NCBI RefSeq assembly: GCF_000787575.1
Contig: NW_012236529.1
Coordinates: forward strand, 1,612,001-1,676,000
Direction of reading: 5' to 3'
DNA length: 64,000 nt
Source of the DNA: Acytostelium subglobosum LB1
Taxonomy: Eukaryota > Evosea > Eumycetozoa > Acytosteliales > Acytosteliaceae
Shown here: one piece after another, positions 32,798 through 44,404 of the stretch
Layout of the letters: every line of letters begins with the position of its first letter
Numbering within the stretch: position 1 is the stretch's first letter
Notes under the pieces: model-generated
Databases searched by the model: none
Told to the model about the DNA's origin: nothing
The model's input: the letters and a program-made list of their open reading frames with translations, nothing else
Made by a program: the position numbers and the translations under genes

Positions 32798-35624
32798 GCA
32801 CCTCTTGGGGGTGGGGGCATAACCTGTGCATATGGAGCTGGAAAGGAATGGATTGTCAGTGTCACTCTGTGTATATACCTAGTTTCCCTCATCATTACTA
32901 CTTACCATTAGGCTGATAGGGATACATTGGACTCATCATTTGAGGTGATGACGGAATGATTCTGGCATGAGGTGGGGGTGACGCTGGAGAGGCGATCTGT
33001 GGCGATTGATGTTGTGGAGAGGGTGGCTGTGATGAGTTCTGAGGAACCATGATGTGTTGCTGCATTTGTTGATAGTTTGGACCGTTTGGAGGGAAGAATC
33101 GTTGCTTGGGATTCATATGGGGAGGGGGTATTGGCTGTACAAATTGGAACGATGGTGGATAGACACTGTATGGGGGAGGCACTGGTCCTGGAGGGTATTG
33201 TCCACGTGGTTGGTTGTATAGAGGCTTCATTTGCTTCATGGCGGGTGCGCCAGCTGGACCACCCACGGGGTAGCCATAGGGCGCAGGCATGATTGGTATG
33301 TATTGTGGTTGGCGCATCCATCCACCGGCGTTGTACTCATCCTCGCCTGGATAGACACTGCGGTAGTTCTCATTCCAGGAGGATGAAACAGAATCTGGTT
33401 GCTCTGGGTTGGCCTGTCGCTTCTTCATTGATTCAAAGTAGAGTTCGTTGACTGGAGTGGTTGAGTCGGTGTTTGATCGTCCCGCCTCAGAGGCTGGACC
33501 AAATTCGCTGGCAGGTGGCTTGGCTGCTGCTGGGACGAAGCTCTTTGGTGTGAATACAGGGGCATTGGCAGACAATGCACCCGGCGTGAATGGTTTGGAG
33601 TTGGGGTTCAGCTTAAGCTTCGTGCTGGCTGGCTTGGCCTCAGTTGAGGCTGCTGGGCTCGAAGACTTATCGCTTGACTCTGTTGAGGTGGTCTGTTCAA
33701 CCTTTTGCGACAGCGATGAAGCATCTGCTGACTTTGTGTCAACGGTGGATGTTGTGTCTGTTGGAGACTTTGACGCTGGTTGATCGTTGCCAGAGAGTGA
33801 GAGGGCAGCAAGGCCAGCGGGTGGGGGATGGGGTGAGTTTGGTCCGACCAATGGTGAGCCTGGGATGGACTTGTTGTTCAATTCCTTGTGGAAGTTCTTG
33901 AGTGACTGACTGATCTGTCCACGCTTGTCGTCCACAGTCGCCTGCTGTCCACCTTGCTTCTTCAAACTGAACTCCTTGAACTCATTGAGGATGTTCTCAT
34001 CGACGACTGGCTTGGACGAGTCCAATGAAAGGGCAAACATGCTGGGCATGTCTGATACCAATGGCGATCTCATCGGCGAGCCGTGCTCACCAGAGCTTCT
34101 GAGTTTGTCGACCAGAGTGCTGCGCGTATGCTTGTAGACATTGATAGCTCTTGGTGACATTCCATCACGTGGTGAGTTGATCTCGCCATGGTCGATGGAT
34201 CCCGAGCGCTCGCGGCCCGCCTGGCTAAGTCTGAGTTTGCCAACAGAGTCCTTGGTGAGCAATGACGAGGATGATCCAGAGTTTGACTCCTTAAACTGTT
34301 GTTGCTGTTGTTGTTGCTCGGCAGACTTGGCTGGTTGGTTGGCAGCGGAGTCCTGTGATGCAGCTGCTGCTTCGAGCTCCTGAGATGTTGACTTTGATGC
34401 CTGTGCAGAGGCAATGACAGAGGCAGCAGTGGGTTGTGCCGATGTGGTTGTTGTCGTGGTTGATGTTGGTGATGTTGTGGTGGCGGTGGCAGTGGTGGGT
34501 GATGTTGCCGCTGGCTTTGCAGCCGTGGCGGTACCGGCAGCTGCAGCGTTTGTCTGTTGTCCGCGTCTGTTTGGTGGTATGTAGACATTGGATGAGGATG
34601 ACATTGCCTTTGGCGCAGCCGCAGGCTTAGCAGTGGTTGGTGTATCATTCCTGATGACAGAACTGTACCTCTCCTCCTCATCATAGTCAGCAGCCTTGAC
34701 CAAGTTTCTCTCCTCCAACATATGAATGTTGGACGATGTTTTCTAAATGTTGCAATGTTAGAGAGGGCCATCACAAGTCATTCTTCATCAGTTAACGCAA
34801 TGGTATATACATACACCTTCAATCTCGGCAGCAATCTTCTCAGCCTCCTTTAGTCGTTGGTGATAGGAGTCAGAGTGACGATCGAGCTCTGTTGTGTAGA
34901 GGTTCTCGTTGTAGGATGTCTTGACCTTGAACAACTTCTCGTTGGTTGCGAACTGATCCCAATCAGAGTTGGTGCTGTTGAGAGAGTCGAGTGAGTCGGC
35001 AGTGGACTCATCGCCAACCCATCTAGTCAACTCTCGCTCGCGCACCACACCATCGTGTCCACTGATATCGGTATCAGTGTGGAAGCCTGCGGCGCCCTCC
35101 TTGCCATATGATGTCGCGCTGTCAAAGTTGACGCCAGTGGCGGTCAGACCGATAAAGTCCTTGGCATCGATGGAGAGCTGTGCAATCGGGTTGACGACAC
35201 GACCCGACGACTCCTTCTTGCGTGCGTATAGCAACACAAGCGACCAACCTGGTGCACCGGTGTCGACCTTCACCGACTGAAGGATACCTTCAAAGATGTC
35301 ACCATTCTTCATGTTTACAGCCACCTGATATCCAACAAGAGTGTTGCCAATGAACACTGATCTCTCCTTTGTTCGTCTTGTTGCATCGTCCATTGGTGGA
35401 GTCTGTTGTTGGTTGTTATTGTTGTTATGTTGTTGAGGTGATTGATGATGTTGTTGTTGTTGTTGTTGTTGTTGTTGGTGATGATGTTGGTTCTTTGGTG
35501 ATTGTTGATGATGATGATGCTTGTGTTGAGGTGAAGTGTATCCACCAGCGCCACCACCTCCGCCACCACCATTAGACGATCCGCTTCCGAATGACTTCTT
35601 CTTATTGTCCTTGTTCTGACTCAT
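32667..35624 (-). CDS. atxn2: Ataxin-2 / Pbp1 homologue
   Basis: Four exons (34815-35624, 32906-34742, 32776-32837, 32667-32693) give 911 residues. A Gly/His/Gln-rich N-terminus precedes an Lsm-like domain (~95-165; VAVNMKNGDIFEGILQSVK). An LsmAD domain follows (~205-268; WDQFATNEKLFKVKTSYNEN, then EAEKIAAEIEG). Around residue 645-670 are two adjacent PAM2-like motifs (LNPNSKPFTPG and SANAPVFTP), which in this family bind the MLLE domain of poly(A)-binding protein. The C-terminus is Pro/Gln/Tyr-rich and ends APYAQVMPPPPRG then PPPYPYQQ, encoded by two tiny exons. It acts in cytoplasmic mRNA-protein granules and translation control. The last two exons overlap the opposite-strand beta-helix frame. 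Confidence 0.88.
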
Positions 35625-35865
35625 TCTATCTCGACTTTATACCTGTTATTCCAAGTTTGATACTGCTGCTTATTGCTGTTACTACTACTGACTGCTACTA
35701 CTACTACTATCACACACTCCTTTGCTACTAACTATATATATTCTATTCGATACAAATCTCAATCACTAAATGATCGATCGAGAACGATAAAGATATAGAG
35801 TATATCTGTTATATTTATATATAAATATATATATATGTAACAAGTGCAGGAGTAAATAATGCACT

Positions 35866-38388
35866 TCACTTCAACATTGAACAATTTTGCACACTTACCA
35901 CACAATGTTCATTGTTTCCGAAGATGAAGTGTTTTATTAATACATCTTCTACTTCAAGAGGACTTTCCTTGACTGCAAAGTTGGTTGAGGCCCTCAATAA
36001 GAACCTGTAAGCAAGTGAAGGTGAAAAGAAGGAGTTAATGTGTGATGAATTGGATGTTGATTGACCAATGTTGGTGTTGTAGAAATATAGGCCTTTGTTG
36101 GCGGACAACACTTTTTTGCTAACTAGACAGTTAGTTATAAAGATTGGTACCACAATTGCTTTCTTGTACTCATTGGTGATCGTTCCAACAGAGTCATTTA
36201 GATCATGTTTCTGGTTGAGATGGTCTTTGAATCCCTCGGTATGGAAGATCACAAGTACACTGTCCTTTTCGTTACCTAGATGATTGTTGTGAGAAAGACG
36301 ATAGGTAACGGGTACCCTTGCATCAAATCCAGATGTACCAGACTCGAGCAACACAAGATGATCAGTCGACAGCACTCTGATTTTGGTTGTATCACTGGGA
36401 TCTTCAAAATTTGTTACAATACACTCTTTGGATCTGAGGAGTGAGGAGATGTCAGAGACTGAATATTAATTCACTACTGTGAACATACCCTTTCTCAATC
36501 CATTGTCCTACTTCTCGGTACAATCCAAGATGTCGGGTCAATACTTCCACTTGAGGCAAACCATAAAGATTTGGAAACAAAAGAATGAGTGGGATTGGAG
36601 CTCCATTTGATCTGGAATGGATAAGGTTGTTTCTTGTAAGATGCATAATTGCTGTCCACTCTCTTTGTAAATTTCCCTTGATTGGTTCCAGTAAGGGAAA
36701 CTTTGTCAACTCCGCAAGGAGAGGAAAGTTGAGTTTAATTGAGATCCAACGAAGGAATAGAACTGGAATATAAATATTTAGGGTTTCCTTACTTGCTCCC
36801 TGAACTACCAGGATGTTACCTTTGTCAGCCAATGTTTCAATGGTTGTTCGATGTACTTCTGTTGACCAAGTAATGGGTTCACAAGAAAGAGAATATCTCA
36901 ACAAAGAGGATAAGATAGCATCATTGAGAGTATCAAACAAATAAATGTTTCCTTTGAGACACTCAGCGATCATCGAGACCATAGCTGGGACTTGGGATGA
37001 GGAGTCTTTCCATAACTCTGAGGCTTCATTGTTGATAAATGGAATAATAGAGTCGACTAGTATTCGGGGAATAATTCCACAATCACCAAGCATTGATTGA
37101 AATAGAGGATTGTCCAATATTGTCATTCCATTTGAGTCTGGGATAGGAGGTGGACACATACGTTTGATTATCTCAATCGAGCTATTGATTGTGAGTGGGG
37201 ACAGATTGATATGAATGTATTTCCACTTTGACAGTCCCAATTGAAGTCCTTTGGCTGGTGTCCCAGTGAGCAGAGGGATCAAGAAGACTCGATCTATGAC
37301 CGATTGGGGAATCATATTGTTCTCCAAGGGTTGATATCGATATGCTCCTAAAAGATCGATCATGTCTTTGATAAAGTGAGGACGGTTGTTGGCATATGAG
37401 TTGGCTAATGGGAACTCGTCTAAGTGGATGAATTTGGACAATTGTATCTTCAAGAAGACCATGGTCTCTTCGGACGTTGATTGCAATGAGAGAGAGGACT
37501 GTGTCAAGCTTAATTAGATCTTTCTCTTGAGGATGAAGTTGAGTATTCGCACGTGAAAGAGGCTCCAAATATTCCACGTGCAAGTAACCGAAGTGACAAA
37601 GCCAGCTCTGGAGTATCACTTAGTTCTTGAGTTGTCAGAGCATCACCACCAGCGTTGAAGTCAATGAATAGATATAAACAATGTTGCATAATGTCAGAGA
37701 GATCTGGTACCTTGAACTGATGCTGCCTCAGTAATTCCACTCCTTGTGATCCAAAGGTCGTTTTCCCCATTCCAGATGCTTTCAAACAGGTGAAGAATGG
37801 TTGATCTGATTGGACACTCCACGATGACTTGAGGTTAAAGTTTGTGAACATTGTTGTGATGCTCTTGGCCAACAGAACAACTTGTTGTTCCCTTTGGAGG
37901 AATGGGTTGGGAGAAGAATATGATGTAGGGAGACGAGTTATATTCTTTTGGAGAACAATGACGAGATCATTCAAATCTAAAGAGGAGTGTCAATATGTCA
38001 ATTTAAACAACAGTTGTAGCTATGTGTTACCTACTTTGTTGAGCTTTGCGTTCAGGTTGTGCAGGAGCTTGAGTGAATGTTAGTATAGAATGAAGACCTG
38101 GAACTGATGTTGTTGTCTTAACTGCTCTCCCACCATGATTGAATCTATGAATGCTCTAGCAGCTCCATCAGTAAGAGAATAGGGTTTATCCATAAGCTCA
38201 TCTCTAGTGAGTTTGAAGATATATGCTCCACCTATCTCCTGTTTACACAATGTATCAGCTAGTGAACGATATTTAATGTGTTGGACATTGCTCTTCTCAT
38301 TGAAGAGTTGATGTTGAAGCCATGTTTTCACATCTTCTGGACTTGTGTTGTCGTCAATGGATGTTGATGAGTAAGAGGTAGCTGACAT
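35866..38388 (-). CDS. SAM-like plus P-loop NTPase protein, Crinkler/RHS-like
   Basis: Five exons were inferred (38134-38388, 38031-38067, 37553-37976, 36489-37508, 35866-36433), giving 767 residues. The N-terminus has a SAM-like helical domain (~15-80; VKTWLQHQLF, IFKLTRDELMD). A short coiled linker (LLHNLNAKLNKV) follows. Then comes a P-loop NTPase with LKASGMGKTTFG (Walker A), LYLFIDFNAGGD (Walker B-like) and ALSLRLLARGIFG. That pattern is seen in Crinkler and trypanosome RHS-type NTPases. The C-terminal ~300 residues are unassigned. Two joins are unusual: a GTGGGA donor in intron 1 and a 44-nt third intron with a GTGCGA donor. Either the gene uses non-standard splicing or it carries a small lesion. 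Function is unknown; related proteins are expanded, fast-evolving families. Confidence 0.65.
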
Positions 38389-38777
38389 TACAGGTTGATG
38401 AAAAGAGACTTTATTATCAATCTTTAAAGAAATAATATTATTAATAGTAGTGAGGGAATTATTATTATTTGTGGTTTGGGATCTAGTTACCAGCTTCCAT
38501 TGGCTAAGTGCTCAATAGCAAATAAAGGGGTTGAATCTATTACCATAGTCTCAAGGATAATAGTAGTATCTTAAGGTACCCCCTGTGACACCTCTGGATT
38601 ATTCCAACTATATGAACTTTAAAATGATGGTAAGTTTATTGGATAAGACCAACCATTGGTGAAAGTATTATCGTAGCTCAAGCAACAGTTGAGTGTTCCG
38701 ATTTCATTGTTTGTTGTGTGACTAGCCTATCTGGCCAGCGCTAACTATATATATATTCAATACAGGTAACAAAAGGG
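38389..38777. other. Intergenic region
   Basis: 5' flank of the NTPase gene and 3' flank of the EGF membrane-protein gene; AT-rich, no gene recognised. Confidence 0.5.
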
Positions 38778-40332
38778 TCAATCGAAACCCTTTCGAATGA
38801 TTAGTACCAGTGCTATGGTACCAATGATAAAGATAAATGCAAGTAGCACACCAAGAAGAGAGAGTGAAACTGCCTTCCAGAGCACCTTGTTCGGACATCC
38901 ATAGTTGTAGTTCTTCAGACGCTCCACCATACCAAAGTCAGCCTCGACCACCACGCTCCTGAGGAATGATGGCACTCCAGTGACTATATAAATGTTGTCA
39001 AACTCATCCGACTCGACGTTGGTAGTTTGATCGTTATAGGCCACCAGTGGCACACCATCGACCAGTGCTCGATTGACGAATCGTCCTGTGATTATGTTTC
39101 CGACGGGGTCCATGATATTGAGTGTGTTCATCTGATCGGCATAGTTCATGGCTGTCTTTGACCAGTTGGCACAGGAGCCGCCTCCCATCACTGGAGTGAT
39201 AGAGGTGGTGACCTCGAGCCAGTTGTCCATGTTGTTGAAACTCCAATGGTCGATGCGAACCGAGGCAATCATGGCACCAAGACGAACAGAGTGATAGTGA
39301 TTGGCAAACATGTGGGGATAGACTAGATGGTTGGGTGTGCCTTTCTTGCCATTGAATTGTGTATAGGTGATTGTGATGGTTGTGTCTGGGTTCTGTCCAA
39401 TAATGTTGTCGGCGTAGTAGGTCATCTCTCTTTTGACAACGCTTTCGTTGTTGAATGGATTGAGGACAGTGTCATTGTCGCCAATCTTGAGGTCCCAACC
39501 TACAGCGTCCAGATCGAGTGAATCAATCGCCTTGCCCTTGGCACTGTACTCTGTTATACTGAGAACCTTGACGACGTAGTATAGATTGTCCAAGTTCATT
39601 TGCATCTTTGGATACATAAAGGACTTGACCTTTTGCATCATCTCTCCCTTTGGTGCCTGTAGATTACAAAACTCGCCAAGCCATCCATCGTTACAAACAC
39701 ATTGTCCACCCCAACATGATCCATGTCCAAAGCAATCCGGTGCTGTTCCATCACCAACATCAAATGTACAATAGTTTGTTGTATCTAATAGATATTAATT
39801 AGTTAGTTAGTAATTAATTGATTGAACATCTGATGATGCATGCATTCATACCTGGAGCAGTTGTGAAATTGACTATAGGTGACTGTCGGTATGAGGAGTC
39901 TTGAAGTAGTACATAATAAGTTGTATTTGATAGTAGATTGTCGATTCCACATGACATGGCATATGATGCACATGCATATGTGAAATGATTCGAATCTGAT
40001 GATATCCAAGTGTAATAGAGATCTGAATCGTTTGAGGAAATCTTCATATCATCAGTCTCCCATGTCACATTTGCAAAGTTTAATGTTGTATTGATTGTAA
40101 ATGTTGCATTAACTGTTGTTTGATTGATTGGTTTGTTAGATATGTTGTTGATTTTCCAGAAGATGGATTAAGAACATAACATACGTAGAGTCATTATTGG
40201 AGCTGGAGGTGGTGGGTCATCCTGCCCATTGACCAACATTGGAGAAGAGGTCCAATTTGTTGTTCCAAATGTAGATATCAATAATAATATTGATAACAAT
40301 ATATACAATATGTGGTTGATAGGTGAGTTCAT
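38778..40332 (-). CDS. ComC-like EGF-domain single-pass membrane protein
   Basis: Three exons (40185-40332, 39852-40112, 38778-39784) give 471 residues. A signal peptide (HILYILLSILLLIS) starts a fibronectin-III-like ectodomain (~50-135; LSNTTYYVLLQDSSY). An EGF-like module follows (~145-170; CFGHGSCWGGQCVCNDGW, then GEFC). A larger extracellular domain is next (SVRIDHWSFNNMDNWLEV). Its strand pattern resembles the ComC supersandwich domain of dictyostelid EGF proteins. One transmembrane helix (~440-465; LLGVLLAFIFIIGTIALVL) and a very short cytosolic tail (IRKGFD) end it. A cell-surface adhesion or signalling role is inferred from the family. Introns have GTATG donors in phase. Confidence 0.75.
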
Positions 40333-40943
40333 CTTTTAATGTTGTCCACACTCAATCAACATTGATCTGTAAGCTGTGTATCTATTTCTATTTATATATA
40401 ATAATTATTATTATCTTTGTATATAATTAACTAACTATGAATAATCTATTAATCTGATTGTATTTGTGGGGGTACCAGCAACAACAACATTAACAAGTAC
40501 AAATGAATGACAAACGCGTTCACTTATCGGCTTCTTGGACAGACAGAGAGGCGTTGTCCAACTAATACAGGATACATACAACAAAGGGGCCAAACATACA
40601 ACTGACAGCCTGAAACAGGGTTTGTTGAGAGGGTTCTATCTATCTGAGGTAATTTTTAGTAGTTTTTTACAGTTCACACGTTGCCTTATGGAGAGTGGTG
40701 GAGGTCCTGTGTGCTGGGGTGTAACCACAGGACACGCGAACGAATGGAATCAGTCACCTGGTGTAACTTGAAGATCGATCAATGTGAGCTGTGACATTCA
40801 CGAAGCGATTCGCCGACTGAACAAACAATCTAAACATACAACTTTATTACAATTGTTTGTTGGGGTCGCAGAGGCTTGCTTCCGCAAGTCTGATGATGAG
40901 ACCCATCATCTCACCGCACTCATCATCTTGGCTGACCATCGGT
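40333..40943. other. Intergenic region
   Basis: Promoter side of the EGF protein gene and 3' side of the transporter gene. A 78-codon plus-strand frame at 40535-40771 and another at 40784-40969 have no domain or splice context; not called. Confidence 0.45.
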
Positions 40944-42729
40944 TTATTCCATTGATGACCTCAGACTAAGATAGGAGAGGTCGTCTTCTTCCTCATCACC
41001 ACCATTCTCTTCTTCACCCTTGATCTGTAGTTTTAGTGTCAATTGATCATTGTGTTGAAGAAGTTTAGCAGAGTCCTTGGACAAGCCCATCGTCGACAAT
41101 GGGGAAGGGTTGGTGGTGATCTGTTGATGTCCACCTGGTGGACCACCATAAAAGTATTGGAAACCTAGGAAGATGCATAATCCAATCGATGTCTGGATGG
41201 CAATGATCACATACATCATTACAGGACCTAGACTCTCATAGATCAGTCCACCAAAGAGTGAACCAAAGCCAAGGCCAAGGCCCATGTATACACAGTAGAT
41301 AAGACTCTGACCAGTGGCTTCCAGACCCTTGGGTGTGAGGTCTGAACATAGTCTGGATCCAGCACTCCATGATGATGCGAATATTATACCATGTAGTAGT
41401 TCCACAGGTAGTACCACCCATGCTTTGGCACCAGATACCAATACAAATATATAATAGGTAACACGTATAATTAACAATACATGTGATAGTGCTATCATCT
41501 TGATCACTCCAACTCGATTAATAATCTGTTTGCCATAAAAGAAGAATACTATCTCCTGTTTTTGATTAATAATATATAAGTTAATATTGTGATATGCGTC
41601 GTGATAATCGATAACTACTTACGAATGATACATTGAATATTGTTATCAGTCCAATGAGTGATGTTGGTCCTTTGAGTTCCTCGGTGATTATGATGCCAAG
41701 GAAGCAATTGTTCATGGACATTCCACATGCCACCACCAGGATATTGAATAGAGGTACCATTAGTCGATGGTTTGAAAGTAGTATTCCAAGTGACTTGGTG
41801 AATGATGGTTGAACTGTTGTTGTCGTGGTTGGTGGAGTTGTTGCACCAGATGTTTCAGTTGATGGTTGTTGTTCGATTATGATTGCTGGTCCAGCTGTCT
41901 GTTCCATATCTTCTATCTCCACATCATCAATTTCATAGTTAGACTCTTTATCTTTGGACTCCTCTTCTTCTTCGTCGTTGAGGGCCAGCGTGTCATGATC
42001 ACTCAGTTTGGTAGCCATTGGTATTGAATTGATTGAATCCATGTCCAGTGGAGTCTCGTAGAATAGAAAGTGATTGGCAATGGCATATCCCATCAGTACA
42101 ACAAAGTAGTTGATCCAATATATTCTATTGTTATTATAATGAGTGGCTATAACACCAATCAATGCTGCACTCAATCCAAATCCAATACTTCCAAACATTC
42201 TCTGTTTTCCATAACTAAATGGATGAATGAGTGAGTGAGTGATGGAGGTCGGATGTCTACCTATTCCAGGTTATACATACACATCTCTGGCACTACCAAG
42301 TATTTTATAGGTAGTGGAGTCTAGAATTGGGATGATTGGTGCCCAAACCAATGAGTTGAGTATCACAATCATGATGGCCAATGCATGGTTGGATACAAAG
42401 TAGAGTGATAGTATGATTAGTGCACTGCATGATGATGCCACTGTTATCACTATACGATGACATTTGAATCGATCACATAATGCTGATGAAGTTGGACCAG
42501 CCAAGAATGTAACGAATGGTGGAAAGAATAATGTGAGTCCTATTACAGCTGGTGTAAAGTTGATGGACTTTAAATATATTGGCATATAAGGTCTATAAGT
42601 TCCAAACACATAGAACAACATAAAGTAGAACAACTTTGGTATAAGTGGCGAGGGGAATTCATAAAGGTTGGTCAAAGGCTTAGACATGAGTCTTTGGCGA
42701 AGCCTAAGAAAGCCACTCTCAACAAACAT
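40944..42729 (-). CDS. Major facilitator superfamily transporter, MFSD6-like
   Basis: Three exons (42281-42729, 41623-42214, 40944-41555) give 550 residues. The N-terminus carries LFYFMLFYVFGTYRPYMPIY and FFPPFVTFLAGPTSSALCDR, typical of the MFS_1_like/MFSD6 group. The motif YGKQRMFGSIGFGLSAALIG spans the first intron and confirms that join. About twelve hydrophobic segments are visible, with a long acidic cytosolic loop in the middle (EEEEESKDKESNYEIDDVEI) and an acidic tail. It is probably a plasma- or endomembrane transporter; the substrate cannot be told from sequence. Confidence 0.8.
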
Positions 42730-43203
42730 CTTATTGTTGTCTGTCTTTTTGTTTGTTGTTGTTGTTAAATGTTTAAGGTGGAGGATGTTGAAGGTGAGGA
42801 GGTGAATGAGGATGGATGTTGTTGATTATGAATGGTAAGGGATGTCATGTGATTGATAACTCGACCACTATTCTACTACTACTATTATTACTAACACATA
42901 AATGTTTATAAGGTTGTGATTTAATGATTATGATGGTGGTCACAAACTATGTATGTACACCAACACATCTCTGCATTGTTCTGTGATATTGGTTATGACG
43001 ACAATGGGAACCTTCTTTGCGAAACGAATAAAAAAGCGGGCCCTGGTGTGTGGTCAATGTTGCAAAGATCGTTTGTTTCGAGAAGAATGCCTGGGCTGAA
43101 GATCTTTTGTGTCCTCTCATCTTATAGACACGCAAAAATGGTTGATATCTCCTAGACCAGCAGTCATGGCTGTCTTGTAGATGATGATGATGGTATAATG
43201 TTC
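42730..43203. other. Intergenic region
   Basis: Between two leftward genes; contains GTT repeats near 42755 and GGTGAGGAGGTGAATGAGG-type purine stretches. No gene seen. Confidence 0.45.
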
Positions 43204-44217
43204 TTAGCCATCCATTGATTGTCTGTACTCCTCTTCATAGTCATAATCATCTTCTTGTCCAAGATTAAACACTTTGTGTGGTGTTGCTGTTGTTGTTGTT
43301 GACTGCGTCTTTGATTTGTTGTTGTTGGACAATGTATCAACATCACTTTGGTCATTGTCCACGTCAAAGTAATGATCCTCATCATCATGATCATCTTGCT
43401 CTCTTTGATCAATAGCCTCTCGATCAATTGTAGAGTAGTCAAACTCTCTGTCCAAGCCATGAATGAACATGTCCTTTACAAGATCTATAAACTCTTCAAT
43501 ATCTTCATCAATACCAGTCTGATCCATTGATTCATCCTCCTCATCATCGTCCTCATCTTCTTCCTCTTCCTCTTCCTCTTCCTCCTCTTCAGCATCATCA
43601 CCTCTTGTTCTCTTTTGATTCAACACCATTGTAATCCTTGCTCTCTGTTTAGCCAACTCTCTTCTTCGCACTGCCATCTCCTCCATGTTACTACGCATCA
43701 TTGAATCATCTGTCTTGAACCATGTACTCTCTTGCTTGGTGTTATATGTTGTATGTAGTGATTGTGTATGTCTCTCCAGAGTAGTCTTTGATAGATGGTC
43801 AATCTCACTCAACTCCTTATCGATGGCACCGACCATATCATACTCCAACTGAGCATTCTCCATCAAACGTTCTGATATCTTTGCATTGCGATCGAATGGC
43901 TCAGAGACCTCATCCTTCAATCGATATCTACTCAGATGACTGTGATAGAGGTATGGATGACGTTGACTACACTTTTCCAATGAGAAGTAGTCACAACCAT
44001 CTGCCATCAATGTATTGACCATATATGCATATCTCTTATTGATTGTATCTACATCGTTATTACTATTATTACTATTATTATTATTGAGACCAATGTTAAC
44101 CTTTCCAAAGTCTAAACTAAGGTTATTGTCAATGTTGTTGTTGTTGCTATTGTTCTGGCTGCTATCGTTGTCTTCGTTGTTGTTATTGATGATGCTACTA
44201 TTGTTGGTACTATTCAT
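43204..44217 (-). CDS. CCDC97-family protein
   Basis: Single exon, 337 residues. An Asn-rich N-terminus is followed by CDYFSLEKCSQRHPYLYHSH (~75-95) and a charged helical region. An acidic run of Glu/Asp (~215-240) precedes EEFIDLVKDMFIHGLDREFD and YSTID. The last block, an acidic-bordered helix ending in FDYS, is the hallmark of CCDC97. Human CCDC97 associates with the SF3B part of the U2 snRNP; a nuclear splicing-related role is inferred. Divergent from the next gene, 187 bp apart. Confidence 0.75.
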   Translation of the reverse strand: MNSTNNSSIINNNNEDNDSSQNNSNNNNIDNNLSLDFGKVNIGLNNNNSNNSNNDVDTINKRYAYMVNTLMADGCDYFSLEKCSQRHPYLYHSHLSRYRLKDEVSEPFDRNAKISERLMENAQLEYDMVGAIDKELSEIDHLSKTTLERHTQSLHTTYNTKQESTWFKTDDSMMRSNMEEMAVRRRELAKQRARITMVLNQKRTRGDDAEEEEEEEEEEEDEDDDEEDESMDQTGIDEDIEEFIDLVKDMFIHGLDREFDYSTIDREAIDQREQDDHDDEDHYFDVDNDQSDVDTLSNNNKSKTQSTTTTATPHKVFNLGQEDDYDYEEEYRQSMDG

Positions 44218-44404
44218 GATATAGGCCTATATATCTTCAAAGGTAATATTAAGATAACATACAAGTCATCATTATGAAGGTCATTGAATGAAAATGTGAT
44301 GTGACTCGACAATGAATTGGATTGGTTGATTGTCGTCAAACGAGTGAACTAGATCAGATACACACATACATTTAGATCTACAACAACGACAATAGAGTAA
44401 TAGG
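44218..44404. promoter_or_regulatory. Shared divergent promoter region
   Basis: 187 bp between the start codons of the CCDC97 gene and the probable mitochondrial protein gene; AT-rich, must contain both 5' ends. No specific site recognised. Confidence 0.5.

Noticed and set aside
40535-40969. Two short plus-strand frames
   Set aside because: No homology or splice signals; lie between two leftward genes.
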